A DNA stretch of 41,871 nucleotides from Candidatus Omnitrophota bacterium (GTDB lineage Bacteria; Omnitrophota; Gorgyraeia; Gygaellales; Profunditerraquicolaceae). Positions 22,570 through 31,032 of this stretch are shown one piece after another. The notes beneath the pieces are model-generated. The model did not search any database, had not been told where the DNA came from, and worked only from the letters and a program-made list of their open reading frames with translations. Numbering within the stretch: position 1 is the first letter of the stretch; every line of letters starts with the position of its first letter. The position numbers were made by a program, and so were the translations under genes. The stretch lies in contig JAPLLR010000012.1 in assembly GCA_026387455.1 (NCBI GenBank), positions 1-41,871 on the forward strand. The letters run 5' to 3'.

Positions 22570-24915
22570 ATGCGAAAAACAATTTTTGTCTTTTTTCTAC
22601 TGCTTTTGCTCCTGGGCGTCAGCCTGCCTGCCATTGCCGCTTCCGACTCTGAGCTCGGGATAACTACTACTGAAGCTTCTTCTGAGAAGTTGGTTACCGG
22701 AATCGAGATCCAGGGTAACAAGAATATCTCCACCAATACCATAGTCTCCAAGATGAAGACCAAGATCGGCACCCCATATGTAGAGACCGTGGTCAGCGAT
22801 GACTTAAAACGCCTGTATTTATTAGGGTTCTTCAGCGATATTAAGATCGATACCGAGCCTTATAAGGATGGGGTCAAGGTGATTGTTCGGGTAGTGGAAC
22901 GTCCGATCATCGAGAAGATTACTTTCACCGGTATGGTGCACATCACCAAGAAAGATGAGACCCTTAAGAAAGAGCTAAAGTCAAAAGAAGGCCAGTATCT
23001 GGACTACCCCACATTAACTGAAGACGTGCATATTTTAAAGAAGATGTATGAGAAGGTCGGTTTTAATCAGGCGGATATTCAGTACACCGTGGATATAGAT
23101 AAGGAAAAGAATAAAGCCAAGGTGCAATTTAACGTTAATGAAAGCAAGAAGGTTAGGGTTAAGGATGTTTATTTTGAAGGAAACATTGCTTTTAATTCTA
23201 AGCGTCTCCAGAAGATTATTAAGACCAAGCGGGCTTGGCTTTTTAACGCTGGCGTTTTAAAGGATGATGTCCTTAAGGATGATGTTGAGCGCCTGAAGGC
23301 TTTTTACCGCCATAGCGGTTACGCTGACGTAGCGGTGGAATACGTAGTCTTGCCAGATGCCGCCAAGACGTATCTTTTGTATATAACTTTTAAGATCAAC
23401 GAAGGTAAGCTTTATAAGGTCGGCAATATTACTATCCAGGGGAATAAGGATGTCGTGGAAAAAGAAGTTTTAAGTAAGCTTGAGGAGTGTCCGACCGGTA
23501 AAGTTTTCAGCGAAGAGGGGGTAAAGGGTGATCTTTCCAATATCCAGAGTCTTTATTTTGACCGTGGTTATATCTCATGCTTAGTGCAGGATACTACTGC
23601 GGTGAATGATATCTCCGGACGCGTAGATGTTAATTATACTATCGTTGAGAATCAGGTCTCTTACGTGGATAAGGTCAAGGTGCGCGGAAACGTCAAGACC
23701 AAGGATCTGGTTATCCGTAGGGAACTGCGCATTCATCCCGGGGACAGATTTGATGGCACTAAATTAAAGCGCAGTAAAGAGCGTTTGCAGAATTTAGGGT
23801 TCTTTGATGAGGTCAGCTACGATACCGAGGATACTGATGTGCCGGATAAGAAAGACCTGGTGGTGGATGTCAAGGAGTCAAAGACCGGAGCCTTCAGCTT
23901 TGGCGGCGGTTACAGCACGGTTGATCAGTTTGTGGGATTTGTGGAAGTCGAACAGAAGAATTTTGACTGGAAGAACTGGCCGTATTTCACTGGCGCCGGG
24001 CAGAATTTGAAGTTCCGAGGTTCTTTTGGAAGCGTCACTACCGGGTTTGATTTAAGTTTTACCGAGCCCTGGCTCTTCGATTATCCTATTTCATTCGGAT
24101 TCGACGGCTATCATAATGAGCATAAGAGAGACGAGGATAGCGGTTATGGCTATGACCAGACGGTCACCGGTGGCGATTTGCGCTTGGGCAAGGAGCTGAC
24201 CGAGTATTGGAGGGCTAGCGGCGTTTATAGACTGGACCGCATCACCATCAGCAATATCACCACCAACGCTTCCCAGAGCCTGTTGGATGAATATGGCACT
24301 AACTACGTCAGCAGTGTGACTCCGGGGATCGCTTTTGATAGCCGGGATAATATTTTCGACACGCATTCGGGAAATCTGGTCACAGCTTCCATGATGATGG
24401 CCGGCGGCCCATTTGGCGGGGATAAGGATTTCTGGAAGTTTTACGGCCGGGCATCCCACTACTTTCCCATGTTTCGTAAATCTACCCTTGAGATCCGCGG
24501 TAGAATGGGGATGGAAGAGGTATATAGCGATACAGTCAGTGTACCGATATACGAACGTTTTTTCGCCGGAGGCGCGGATACTATCCGCGGTTATGAGGAA
24601 AGAATGGTTGGCCCTATAGATCCCATATCTCTGGATCCTCTGGGAGGTAATGCTTTGCTTATCGGCAATATCGAATATTTATATCCGCTTTTTGATTTTT
24701 TAAAAGTCGCGGCTTTTTATGATGTGGGTAATGTCTGGGAGAAGTTGGGGGAGATGGGCACAGGTGGTTTTAAATCAGGCATTGGTTTAGGCGTGCGGGT
24801 CAAGACGCCTATTGGGCCCATCCGTCTTGATTACGGTATCCCGATGAATACAGAGCCGGGTTCAACTGACACGAAAGGTGGTAGGTTCCACTTTAGTGCG
24901 AGCAATACGTTTTAA
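22570..24915 (+). CDS. bamA: Outer membrane protein assembly factor BamA
   Basis: A 781-residue Omp85 protein that inserts beta-barrels into the outer membrane. A signal peptide (residues 1-23, ending PAIAA) is followed by five POTRA domains, visible as repeats of the type VTGIEIQGNKNISTNTI, VKDVYFEGNIAFNSKRL and VGNITIQGNKDVVEKEVL. The C-terminal barrel shows FRGSFGSVTTGFDLSFTEPW, FFAGGADTIRGYEER (the conserved loop 6 RGY) and ends with FHFSASNTF, finishing in phenylalanine. I chose ATG 22570, where the signal peptide begins; the frame is open to TTG 22534 but that lies in the -35 box. Confidence 0.96.
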   Translation: MRKTIFVFFLLLLLLGVSLPAIAASDSELGITTTEASSEKLVTGIEIQGNKNISTNTIVSKMKTKIGTPYVETVVSDDLKRLYLLGFFSDIKIDTEPYKDGVKVIVRVVERPIIEKITFTGMVHITKKDETLKKELKSKEGQYLDYPTLTEDVHILKKMYEKVGFNQADIQYTVDIDKEKNKAKVQFNVNESKKVRVKDVYFEGNIAFNSKRLQKIIKTKRAWLFNAGVLKDDVLKDDVERLKAFYRHSGYADVAVEYVVLPDAAKTYLLYITFKINEGKLYKVGNITIQGNKDVVEKEVLSKLEECPTGKVFSEEGVKGDLSNIQSLYFDRGYISCLVQDTTAVNDISGRVDVNYTIVENQVSYVDKVKVRGNVKTKDLVIRRELRIHPGDRFDGTKLKRSKERLQNLGFFDEVSYDTEDTDVPDKKDLVVDVKESKTGAFSFGGGYSTVDQFVGFVEVEQKNFDWKNWPYFTGAGQNLKFRGSFGSVTTGFDLSFTEPWLFDYPISFGFDGYHNEHKRDEDSGYGYDQTVTGGDLRLGKELTEYWRASGVYRLDRITISNITTNASQSLLDEYGTNYVSSVTPGIAFDSRDNIFDTHSGNLVTASMMMAGGPFGGDKDFWKFYGRASHYFPMFRKSTLEIRGRMGMEEVYSDTVSVPIYERFFAGGADTIRGYEERMVGPIDPISLDPLGGNALLIGNIEYLYPLFDFLKVAAFYDVGNVWEKLGEMGTGGFKSGIGLGVRVKTPIGPIRLDYGIPMNTEPGSTDTKGGRFHFSASNTF

Positions 24916-24936
24916 AAACTAGGGAGGTAAGTAAAG

Positions 24937-25446
24937 ATGAGAAAGGTAGTAGCAGTGTTAGCGTTGGGGATTGTCAGTGTTTTTGCTTTTGCCGGATTCG
25001 CACAGGCAGCGGATAAATTCGCGGCGGTCGACCTGATCAGGGTGGCCAGCGAGTATAATAAATTTAAAGACTATAACAAGTTACTTGACGATAAGGCTAA
25101 GGCTTATGAAGGCGATATCGACAAAAAGATAAGCGAGTTCAAGGCCCTGCAGGACAAGGTCAGCCTTTTAAGCGATAAGGAAAAAGAGACCAAGAGGTCA
25201 GAGCTTGAGACAAAATATAAGGCTTTGGAAGATTTCAAGAATGAGAAAGAGAATGAGCTACGTAAGAAAGATTTCGACAACAGGAAAGAGGTGGCCGAGG
25301 ATATCCGCGGGGTGATCAAGCAGTTTGCGGAGAAAGATGGCTTTACCTTTATCTTTGACGACCGGATGCTGGCGTACCAGCCCAAGGGCGTGGAGATTAC
25401 CGATAAGATCATTGAGATCTTGAATAAAGGCTACGTAAAGAAATAA
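24937..25446 (+). CDS. skp: OmpH/Skp family periplasmic chaperone
   Basis: A 169-residue exported chaperone. The signal peptide is MRKVVAVLALGIVSV with cleavage after FAQA. The mature protein begins KFAAVDLIRVASEYNKFKDY, forms two long charged helices (the Skp tentacles) rich in Lys, Glu and Asp, and ends in the sheet GFTFIFDDRMLAYQ. It would hold unfolded outer-membrane proteins on their way to BamA, encoded immediately upstream with 21 bases between. A strong hairpin follows at 25476. Confidence 0.93.
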   Translation: MRKVVAVLALGIVSVFAFAGFAQAADKFAAVDLIRVASEYNKFKDYNKLLDDKAKAYEGDIDKKISEFKALQDKVSLLSDKEKETKRSELETKYKALEDFKNEKENELRKKDFDNRKEVAEDIRGVIKQFAEKDGFTFIFDDRMLAYQPKGVEITDKIIEILNKGYVKK

Positions 25447-25475
25447 GGTTGCATCTTTCGGTCCTGATACAAATT

Positions 25476-25513
25476 ATTAATCCCGCATCTTGGAAGCAAG
25501 GTGCGGGATTAAT
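25476..25513. other. Perfect 16-bp hairpin between skp and lpxD
   Basis: ATTAATCCCGCATCTT (25476-25491) pairs fully with AAGGTGCGGGATTAAT (25498-25513), one T-G wobble, loop GGAAGC. There is no T-run after it, so it is not a standard terminator; an attenuator, an mRNA-processing or a 3'-end stabilising hairpin is possible. It ends 15 bases before the lpxD ATG. Confidence 0.7.
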
Positions 25514-25528
25514 TTAAGAAAGTGGTTC

Positions 25529-26566
25529 ATGCGTAAGACTCTTAAAGAAATAGCGCAGCTGGTGGGCGGTGAAGTGGTGGGCGATGCCGCAACTATAGTC
25601 ACCGGAGTCTCCGGAATCAGGGAGGCTTGTCCGGGAGATATCACCTTTTTGGCAAATTCTAAGTACCTGCCGTTGATGGATAAAACTCGGGCTTCGGCTG
25701 TTGTCACCGGACGGGATATCCAGGCCTGCAGTAAGCCGATCATCCGCACGGATAATCCTTCTTTAGCTTTTGTGAAGATTGTTTCTTCGTTGGCGCCCGC
25801 TCAATTGACCCATCCTAAAGGGGTCCATTCGACAGCAGTCGTGGGCAAGGGAGTGTCATTGGGTAAGGGTGTCTCTATCGGGCCTTACGTGGTGATTGAC
25901 GATGGTGCGGTTATCGGGGATGATTGCATAATTTATGCGCATTGCTTTATCGGAAATTCCGTCAAGATCGGTTCCTCTACTTTGATATACGCCAATGCTT
26001 CAATACGTGAGCGAGTAGTGATCGGCAAGCGTTGCATCATTCACTCCGGGGCAGTGATCGGTTCGGACGGATTCGGGTTTGTCATGGTAGAAGGAAAGCA
26101 TGAGAAGATCCCACAGTCAGGGATAGTTGAGATAGGTGATGATGTGGAGATCGGCGCCAATACCGCCATTGACCGGGCGCGTTTTGATAAGACGGTGATA
26201 GCTAGCGGCACCAAGATCGATAACCTGGTGCATATTGCGCATAATGTTGAGGTGGGAGAGAATGCGCTGATCGTAGCACAGGCGGGGATTTCCGGAAGTA
26301 CGGTGATTGGCAAGAGCGCGATTATCGCCGGGCAAGCCGGGCTCGTCGGGCATATCACTATCGGAGATAATGCGATATGCGCGGCGCAGGCAGGGGTGAC
26401 TAAGTCTGTGGCGCCTGGTACCATGGTCTCGGGATATCCGGCGCAGCCGCATGATAAAGCTCTGCGGGTTAATGCCTGCATACAGAATTTGCCTAAGCTC
26501 TACGAGACGATCAAAGAATTACGTAAGAAAATAGAAGAATTGGAATCTAAGTTCAAGAGTTTATAA
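25529..26566 (+). CDS. lpxD: UDP-3-O-acylglucosamine N-acyltransferase
   Basis: A 345-residue LpxD, third step of lipid A synthesis. The N-terminal uridine-binding domain ([30 protein letters not shown]) precedes a left-handed beta-helix of hexapeptide repeats such as [18 protein letters not shown]. The catalytic His is in [19 protein letters not shown]-terminal coiled helix ([15 protein letters not shown]) is typical. The start is ATG 25529; an upstream TTG at 25490 lies in the hairpin. Its stop directly abuts the lpxC ATG. Confidence 0.95.
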   Translation: MRKTLKEIAQLVGGEVVGDAATIVTGVSGIREACPGDITFLANSKYLPLMDKTRASAVVTGRDIQACSKPIIRTDNPSLAFVKIVSSLAPAQLTHPKGVHSTAVVGKGVSLGKGVSIGPYVVIDDGAVIGDDCIIYAHCFIGNSVKIGSSTLIYANASIRERVVIGKRCIIHSGAVIGSDGFGFVMVEGKHEKIPQSGIVEIGDDVEIGANTAIDRARFDKTVIASGTKIDNLVHIAHNVEVGENALIVAQAGISGSTVIGKSAIIAGQAGLVGHITIGDNAICAAQAGVTKSVAPGTMVSGYPAQPHDKALRVNACIQNLPKLYETIKELRKKIEELESKFKSL

Positions 26567-27883
26567 ATGGAAAAACAAAAGACAGTCGCTTCTGAAGTGC
26601 ATTTAAATGGCTCAGGCCTACATACGGCAAACAAGGTGAATGTCCTTATTAAACCGGCTGATGTGGATACTGGCATAATTTTCGTACGTACTGATTTGCC
26701 GGGCAAGCCGTCTTTTAAGGCCACGGTTGATTTTCTTCTTCCGCCTGAGCGCTCGCCGCGGCGCACCTCAGTGGGCATGGATTCTACGGAAGTACAGACA
26801 GTGGAGCATGTGTTGGCCGCTCTTTATGGCTTTGGTATTGATAACGCGTTTATCGAGATAGATAACAATGAATTGCCCGGCCTTGACGGAAGTAGTACCA
26901 TGTATCTGGAGGCTTTAAGTGTTGTTGGGGTGAAAGAGCTGGATAAGGAGCGTCATTTCTTTGCCCTGCGCGACGCAATCGTGCTTGAGGAAAACGGGGC
27001 GACCCTGATGGCTTTGCCCTGCAATGATTTTAAGATTTCCTACACTTTAGATTACAATCATCCCGGGCTAAGAACAGAGTTTCTAGAGCTGAATCTTACT
27101 CCGGAGACCTTTAAGAATGAAGTGGCTCCCGCGCGCACCTTCTGTTTAGAAGAAGAGGCGGCTCAGCTGCAAAAGGAAGGCCTTGGCTTGGGCGCGAATT
27201 ACGAGAATACCCTTGTCGTCGGGAGAAACGGGATAATCAATAATACTTTGCGTTTTCCAAACGAATGCATCCGGCATAAGGTGCTGGATTTGATTGGAGA
27301 TCTTTATCTGGTGGGTTGTCCTATCAGGGCGCACATTATCGCTTTACGTAGCGGCCACTCTCTGAATCTTAAGCTGGCCAAGAAAATCGCGCAACAGCGG
27401 ACCAAATATATTTCCGGAGGTATGGAAACGCAGTTTCAGCCTAAAGACGGGGAGAACCTGAATATCACCGAGATAATGAAGATTTTGCCGCATCGAGAGC
27501 CTTTTCTTTTTGTAGATAAGATCATTAATCTCCAGAAGGGTAAGCGCGCCACCGGCATTAAGAATGTAACCATCAACGATTATTTTTTCAAAGGGCATTT
27601 TCCCGGCCGTCCGGTAATGCCGGGAGTGATCATGGTGGAAGCCATGGCGCAGGTGGGCGGCGTAATGATGCTGGCTCAGGAGGAGAACCGGGGGAAATTA
27701 GCTTTCTTTATGGCCATAGATAATGTAAAATTTAGGAAACCGGTGGTGCCGGGCGATCAGCTGGTTTTGGAAGTGGAGTTAGTCAAGGCCCGTTCCCGCA
27801 CCGGTCAGGTGCGGGGACAAGCGCTGGTGGACGGCAAGGTGGTATGCGAAGCGGATCTGATGTTTGCTATTATCGAGTCTTAA
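26567..27883 (+). CDS. lpxC/fabZ: LpxC-FabZ fusion: UDP-3-O-acyl-GlcNAc deacetylase / 3-hydroxyacyl-ACP dehydratase
   Basis: A 438-residue bifunctional protein. Residues 1-290 are LpxC, the committed zinc deacetylase of lipid A, with the zinc ligands in [19 protein letters not shown] and SGHSLN. Residues about 300-438 are FabZ, which makes unsaturated acyl-[13 protein letters not shown] and the active-site segment [21 protein letters not shown] (in part). The same fusion is known in Bacteroidetes and several other phyla; it ties 3-hydroxyacyl-ACP supply to lipid A against fatty acid elongation. No frameshift lies between domains. It begins right after the lpxD stop and lpxA starts 1 base after its stop. 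Confidence 0.95.
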   Translation: MEKQKTVASEVHLNGSGLHTANKVNVLIKPADVDTGIIFVRTDLPGKPSFKATVDFLLPPERSPRRTSVGMDSTEVQTVEHVLAALYGFGIDNAFIEIDNNELPGLDGSSTMYLEALSVVGVKELDKERHFFALRDAIVLEENGATLMALPCNDFKISYTLDYNHPGLRTEFLELNLTPETFKNEVAPARTFCLEEEAAQLQKEGLGLGANYENTLVVGRNGIINNTLRFPNECIRHKVLDLIGDLYLVGCPIRAHIIALRSGHSLNLKLAKKIAQQRTKYISGGMETQFQPKDGENLNITEIMKILPHREPFLFVDKIINLQKGKRATGIKNVTINDYFFKGHFPGRPVMPGVIMVEAMAQVGGVMMLAQEENRGKLAFFMAIDNVKFRKPVVPGDQLVLEVELVKARSRTGQVRGQALVDGKVVCEADLMFAIIES

Positions 27884-27884
27884 T

Positions 27885-28673
27885 ATGAATATACATCCTA
27901 CAGCTATAGTTTCTAAGAGTGCGAAATTAGGTGATGACGTAGTCGTCGGCCCTTATGCGCTGATCTGTGACAATGTGGTAATAGGCGCAAAGACTAAGAT
28001 CGGTAATCACTGTGTTATCGAAGGCAATACTACTGTTGGGAGCGGTTGTGAGATATTTACGGGTGCTGTAGTGGGAAGCCGGCCGCAGGATTTAAAATAT
28101 AAGGGAGAAAAAAGCCGCCTGATTATCGGCGATAATAATATCATCCGTGAATATTGCACGCTTAATCCCGGCACAGAGGATGTTGGTATCACTCGCGTAG
28201 GCAGCAATAATCTTTTTATGGCTTATTCGCATATCGCTCATGATTGCATTGTGGGCGATAACTGCGTCTTTGCCAATAATGCTACCCTTGCCGGGCACGT
28301 GACTATCGAAGATCGGGCAGTGATCGGTGGGCTAGTCGCGATTCATCAATTTGTGCGCATGGGCCAACTTTCTATAGTCGGGGGATGTTCAAAAGTGGTG
28401 CAGGATATCCCGCCGTATTCTACTTGCGACGGGCATCCGGCCAGAGTTTACGGATTGAATCTGGTGGGCTTGCGCCGCCAGAAAATTGAGAGCGATACCA
28501 TTCATCAGCTGGATCACGCTTTCAGGATACTTTTTAATTCAGGGCAATCTATCCGTCATGCGTTGGAACAGCTAGAAATTGAACTGACCAGCCGCACTCC
28601 GGAAGTCACCCATCTGATAGAGTTTGTTAAGAAATCAGTTCGCGGTCTCTCACGCTCCTGCAGGACAGGATAA
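27885..28673 (+). CDS. lpxA: UDP-N-acetylglucosamine acyltransferase
   Basis: A 262-residue LpxA, first step of lipid A synthesis, a left-handed beta-helix trimer. NIHPTAIVSKSAKLGDDVVV starts the hexapeptide repeats. SHIAHDCIVGDNCVFANNAT holds the catalytic His, and IGGLVAIHQFVRMG and YSTCDGHPARVYGLNLVGLRR (in part) are LpxA-specific. The start is ATG 27885. It is placed between lpxC/fabZ and lpxI as in many Gram-negatives. Confidence 0.96.
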   Translation: MNIHPTAIVSKSAKLGDDVVVGPYALICDNVVIGAKTKIGNHCVIEGNTTVGSGCEIFTGAVVGSRPQDLKYKGEKSRLIIGDNNIIREYCTLNPGTEDVGITRVGSNNLFMAYSHIAHDCIVGDNCVFANNATLAGHVTIEDRAVIGGLVAIHQFVRMGQLSIVGGCSKVVQDIPPYSTCDGHPARVYGLNLVGLRRQKIESDTIHQLDHAFRILFNSGQSIRHALEQLEIELTSRTPEVTHLIEFVKKSVRGLSRSCRTG

Positions 28674-28679
28674 CTTATT

Positions 28680-29483
28680 ATGGAAAAGATCGGTCTTATC
28701 GCCGGAAACAGAAAATTTCCGCTCCTTTTCGCTGAGGCAGCCCGTAAAAGGGGCGTTTCTATTGTGGCTATCGCTATCAAAGGCGATACTAACCCTCAGT
28801 TAAAGAGGTTCGTTGACAATATCCACTGGCTGGGCTTAAGGGAATTCCGCAGGATGTTCGAGATCTTTAAGCAGGAGGGGGTCAGCAAAGTGATCATGGC
28901 CGGTCAGATCTCGCCACACAGGCTTTTTAGCAAAGAGGTCCAGAAAGATAGCATGCTTAAGGAGATGCTCGATAGCATCAAGGATCAGCGGGCGGATACT
29001 ATCTTCGGTGCGATCGCGGATAAATTGAAAGCCGAGGGCCTTGAGCTGATTGATTCCACTACCTATATTACGGATTTCCTTCCTCAGAAAGGCACGCTTA
29101 CTAAACGCGTTCCTGATTTCGCAGAATGGGAAGACATATATTTCGGTTTGGAGATGGCCAAGGCCATAGGATATCTGGATATTGGACAGACTGTAGCGGT
29201 AAAGCATAAGGCTATAGTGGCGGTAGAGGCTCTGGAAGGAACGGATAACCTGATCCGTCGCGCAGGCAGGCTTAGCCGCCGCGGCTTTGTAATAGTCAAA
29301 GTTTCTAAACCCAAGCAAGACAAGCGCTTTGATATACCAGTGATCGGATTAAACACCATAAAGACAATTTTTTCCTGTGGCGGGAGGTGCCTAGCTATTG
29401 AAGCGCAGAAGACTCTTTTCATTGACCGGGATAAAAGTCTTGCTTTTGCAGACAGAAAAGGTATGACGATAGTTTCGGTGTAG
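28680..29483 (+). CDS. lpxI: UDP-2,3-diacylglucosamine pyrophosphatase LpxI
   Basis: A 267-residue DUF1009/LpxI protein that cleaves UDP-2,3-diacylglucosamine to lipid X, replacing LpxH in many lineages. The start IGLIAGNRKFPLLFAEAARK, the VIMAGQISPHRLF segment, the RADTIFGAIADKLKAEGLEL region (in part), and the end FSCGGRCLAIEAQKTLFIDR are characteristic. It follows lpxA by 6 bases and closes the lpx run. LpxB and later steps are not in the window. Confidence 0.94.
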   Translation: MEKIGLIAGNRKFPLLFAEAARKRGVSIVAIAIKGDTNPQLKRFVDNIHWLGLREFRRMFEIFKQEGVSKVIMAGQISPHRLFSKEVQKDSMLKEMLDSIKDQRADTIFGAIADKLKAEGLELIDSTTYITDFLPQKGTLTKRVPDFAEWEDIYFGLEMAKAIGYLDIGQTVAVKHKAIVAVEALEGTDNLIRRAGRLSRRGFVIVKVSKPKQDKRFDIPVIGLNTIKTIFSCGGRCLAIEAQKTLFIDRDKSLAFADRKGMTIVSV

Positions 29484-29507
29484 TTCACTACGGGCACTTA
29501 ATTTTTC

Positions 29508-29537
29508 TTGACAGTATTTTAGGTATCGTGCGATAAT
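29508..29537 (+). promoter_or_regulatory. Promoter of the CBM48 gene
   Basis: TTGACA (29508-29513), 18-base spacer, GATAAT (29532-29537). It is followed by an AAGGAGGGG ribosome binding site at 29549-29557 and ATG 29560. Confidence 0.75.
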
Positions 29538-29559
29538 AATTTCATAACAAGGAGGGGAT

Positions 29560-29835
29560 ATGCCACGTATTACTAATGGGAAAGCGACAGAGTTTAAACT
29601 CTACGCGCCTCAGGCAAAGAAGGTTAGTATCGCAGGTAGTTTCAATAACTGGGATACCAAGAAGTTCTCCGCTAAGAAGGACACCAAGGGAAACTGGATG
29701 GTGAAGGTGAGCCTTAAACCCGGAAAGCATGAATATAAGTTTTTTGTGGACGGCTCATGGTGGAATGATCCGCGCTGCGGCTCATGTGTCCCCAACTCTT
29801 TCGGCTCCAGCAATTGCCTCGTCGAAGTAAAGTAG
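29560..29835 (+). CDS. Small CBM48 / glycogen-binding-domain protein
   Basis: A 91-residue protein made of one CBM48 (AMPK beta / isoamylase N-terminal) beta-sandwich. FKLYAPQAKKVSIAGSFNNW contains the typical AGSFNNWD turn, followed by WMVKVSLKPGKHEYKFFVDG and WWNDP. Such domains bind alpha-glucans. No enzyme domain is attached, so it could target partner proteins to glycogen. It is a single-gene unit with its own consensus promoter, strong ribosome binding site and a terminator at 29871, consistent with high expression. No signal peptide is visible, so it is probably cytoplasmic. Confidence 0.87.
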   Translation: MPRITNGKATEFKLYAPQAKKVSIAGSFNNWDTKKFSAKKDTKGNWMVKVSLKPGKHEYKFFVDGSWWNDPRCGSCVPNSFGSSNCLVEVK

Positions 29836-29870
29836 CCATCACCAGGGAATATCGCTTAAAACAACAGACT

Positions 29871-29903
29871 AAGGGCGTCACTATCGTGACGCCCTTGTCG
29901 GTT
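29871..29903 (+). terminator. Terminator-like hairpin after the CBM48 gene
   Basis: AAGGGCGTCAC (29871-29881), loop TATC, GTGACGCCCTT (29886-29896): a perfect 11-bp stem. The following GTCGGTTTCT is only moderately T-rich. Confidence 0.65.
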
Positions 29904-29920
29904 TCTAAGGGTTAATCCTC

Positions 29921-30025
29921 TTCGCAAAATCCCCGGACTTTAGCTCGGGGATATAAATTTGCGGAATTGATTCTGCTTCAGGGAGGGGGCCTTGGATAGC
30001 CGCCGTAGGCGGCACGCCGAGGGGG
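29921..30025 (+). promoter_or_regulatory. Structured leader of the radical SAM gene
   Basis: Stem 1: CGCAAA (29923-29928) with TTTGCG (29958-29963), enclosing ATCCCCG (29929-29935) / CGGGGAT (29946-29952). Stem 2: CCTTGG (29990-29995) with CCGAGG (30017-30022), enclosing GCCGCC-GTA-GGCGGC (29999-30013). Stem 2 overlaps the purine-rich GAGGGGG (30019-30025) that serves as ribosome binding site for ATG 30037, so it could mask it. I recognise no known riboswitch. Confidence 0.45.
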
Positions 30026-30036
30026 CTCCACTAATT

Positions 30037-30756
30037 ATGAGATACATTTATGGGCCGGTGCAATCTCGCAGGCTGGGCTTGTCTTTGGGGATAAGCCTGA
30101 CGCCCTGGAAGATATGTAATTTTGACTGCGTATATTGTCAGTTGGGCCCAACCCGCCAGACAATTTCAGAGCGTAAAGCCTATGTGCCGGTTGAAGATAT
30201 CGTAAGTGAATTAAAGTCATGGCTTGCCTATAACGCGGAGGAATCCACTAAGCTTAACTTTATCACTTTGTCCGGTATGGGTGAACCTACGTTGAATACC
30301 GGCATAGGAGAACTTATCAAAGAGATAAGAAAGCTCTCCCCGGCAAAAGTCGCGGTGATTACTAACGCATCTAAATTGTCCGAGCCTTCGGTGCGCCAGG
30401 CGCTGGTAAATGCAGATTTGATTGTGCCGTCTTTGGATACTGTCGATGAGGAGATTTTTAGAAAGATTGATCGTCCGGACGGCTCCATTCATATCGAGGG
30501 TATTATTAACGGATTGATAGCTTTACGCAGGGAATTTCATGGAGCGATTTGGCTTGAGGTGATGTTGGTCAAAGGTATAAATGACAGTCGTGAGCACATC
30601 CGTAAATTGAAAGAGAAGATTCAGCTGATCAATCCGGATAAGATCCAGCTTAATTCTCCGGTTCGCACTACTGCCGAGATAGGGGTAGAAGCACTGGATA
30701 AAGAGAAGTTGGAAGATATAAGAAAAACTCTTGGAGATAAGTGCGAAGTTTATTAG
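30037..30756 (+). CDS. Radical SAM protein, COG0731-type
   Basis: A 239-residue radical SAM enzyme. The cluster motif CNFDCVYCQLG (CxxxCxxC) is at about residues 27-37, and SGMGEPTLN is the SAM-binding GEP-like motif. The early GPVQSRRLGLSLGISLTP is typical of COG0731, related to TYW1 but without its flavodoxin domain; substrates of this group are mostly unassigned. I chose ATG 30037, because the preceding 15 codons to TTG 29992 are the hairpin-forming leader. Its context (CBM48 gene before, tRNA-Arg after) gives no substrate hint. Confidence 0.87.
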   Translation: MRYIYGPVQSRRLGLSLGISLTPWKICNFDCVYCQLGPTRQTISERKAYVPVEDIVSELKSWLAYNAEESTKLNFITLSGMGEPTLNTGIGELIKEIRKLSPAKVAVITNASKLSEPSVRQALVNADLIVPSLDTVDEEIFRKIDRPDGSIHIEGIINGLIALRREFHGAIWLEVMLVKGINDSREHIRKLKEKIQLINPDKIQLNSPVRTTAEIGVEALDKEKLEDIRKTLGDKCEVY

Positions 30757-30763
30757 CGCCTGC

Positions 30764-30829
30764 CCCAGCATCTATACACTTCGTAAATTTCTGTCGCTTC
30801 GCGCCAAAAATTTACTCGTAGATGCTGGG
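30764..30829. repeat. Divergent fold-back element E, upstream of tRNA-Arg
   Basis: Outer stem CCCAGCATCTA (30764-30774) / TAGATGCTGGG (30819-30829); left loop TACACTTC; inner stem GTAAATTT (30783-30790) / AAATTTAC (30808-30815); right loop TCG. It has the same two-stem architecture and an apical CGCTTCGCGCCA shared with copy A, but not the TCATAA/GGCATTC loops. It is flanked by three GCGCCTG copies (30756, 30835, 30856). Confidence 0.6.
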
Positions 30830-30910
30830 ACACGGCGCCTGCTAGTGAAATAATAGCGCCTGTGGTCTTTGCGGATTCTCGTGACCATTGGCGCCCGAAG
30901 AAAAATTTTA

Positions 30911-30984
30911 GCGCCCATAGCTCAATTGGATAGAGCATTAGTCTTCGGAACTAAGGGTTGCAGGTTCGATTCCTGCTGGGCGCA
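30911..30984 (+). tRNA. tRNA-Arg (anticodon TCG)
   Basis: Acceptor GCGCCCA (30911-30917) pairs with TGGGCGC (30977-30983). The D arm is GCTCAATTGGATAGAGC, the anticodon stem TTAGT/ACTAA with loop CTTCGGA, and the T arm GCAGG-TTCGATT-CCTGC. The discriminator is A and CCA is not encoded. Confidence 0.95.
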
Positions 30985-31032
30985 TAGATTCGCCAGCTAA
31001 AACTCACAGGTAAATCATCAATGGAGAAGAAA

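Noticed and set aside
26567..27883. Assembly error joining lpxC and fabZ
   Set aside because: The frame is continuous with no repeat at the junction, and the same fusion is known in other phyla.
29992..30036. TTG start of the radical SAM gene at 29992
   Set aside because: These 15 codons encode an Arg-rich stretch within a hairpin, and the family start matches ATG 30037.
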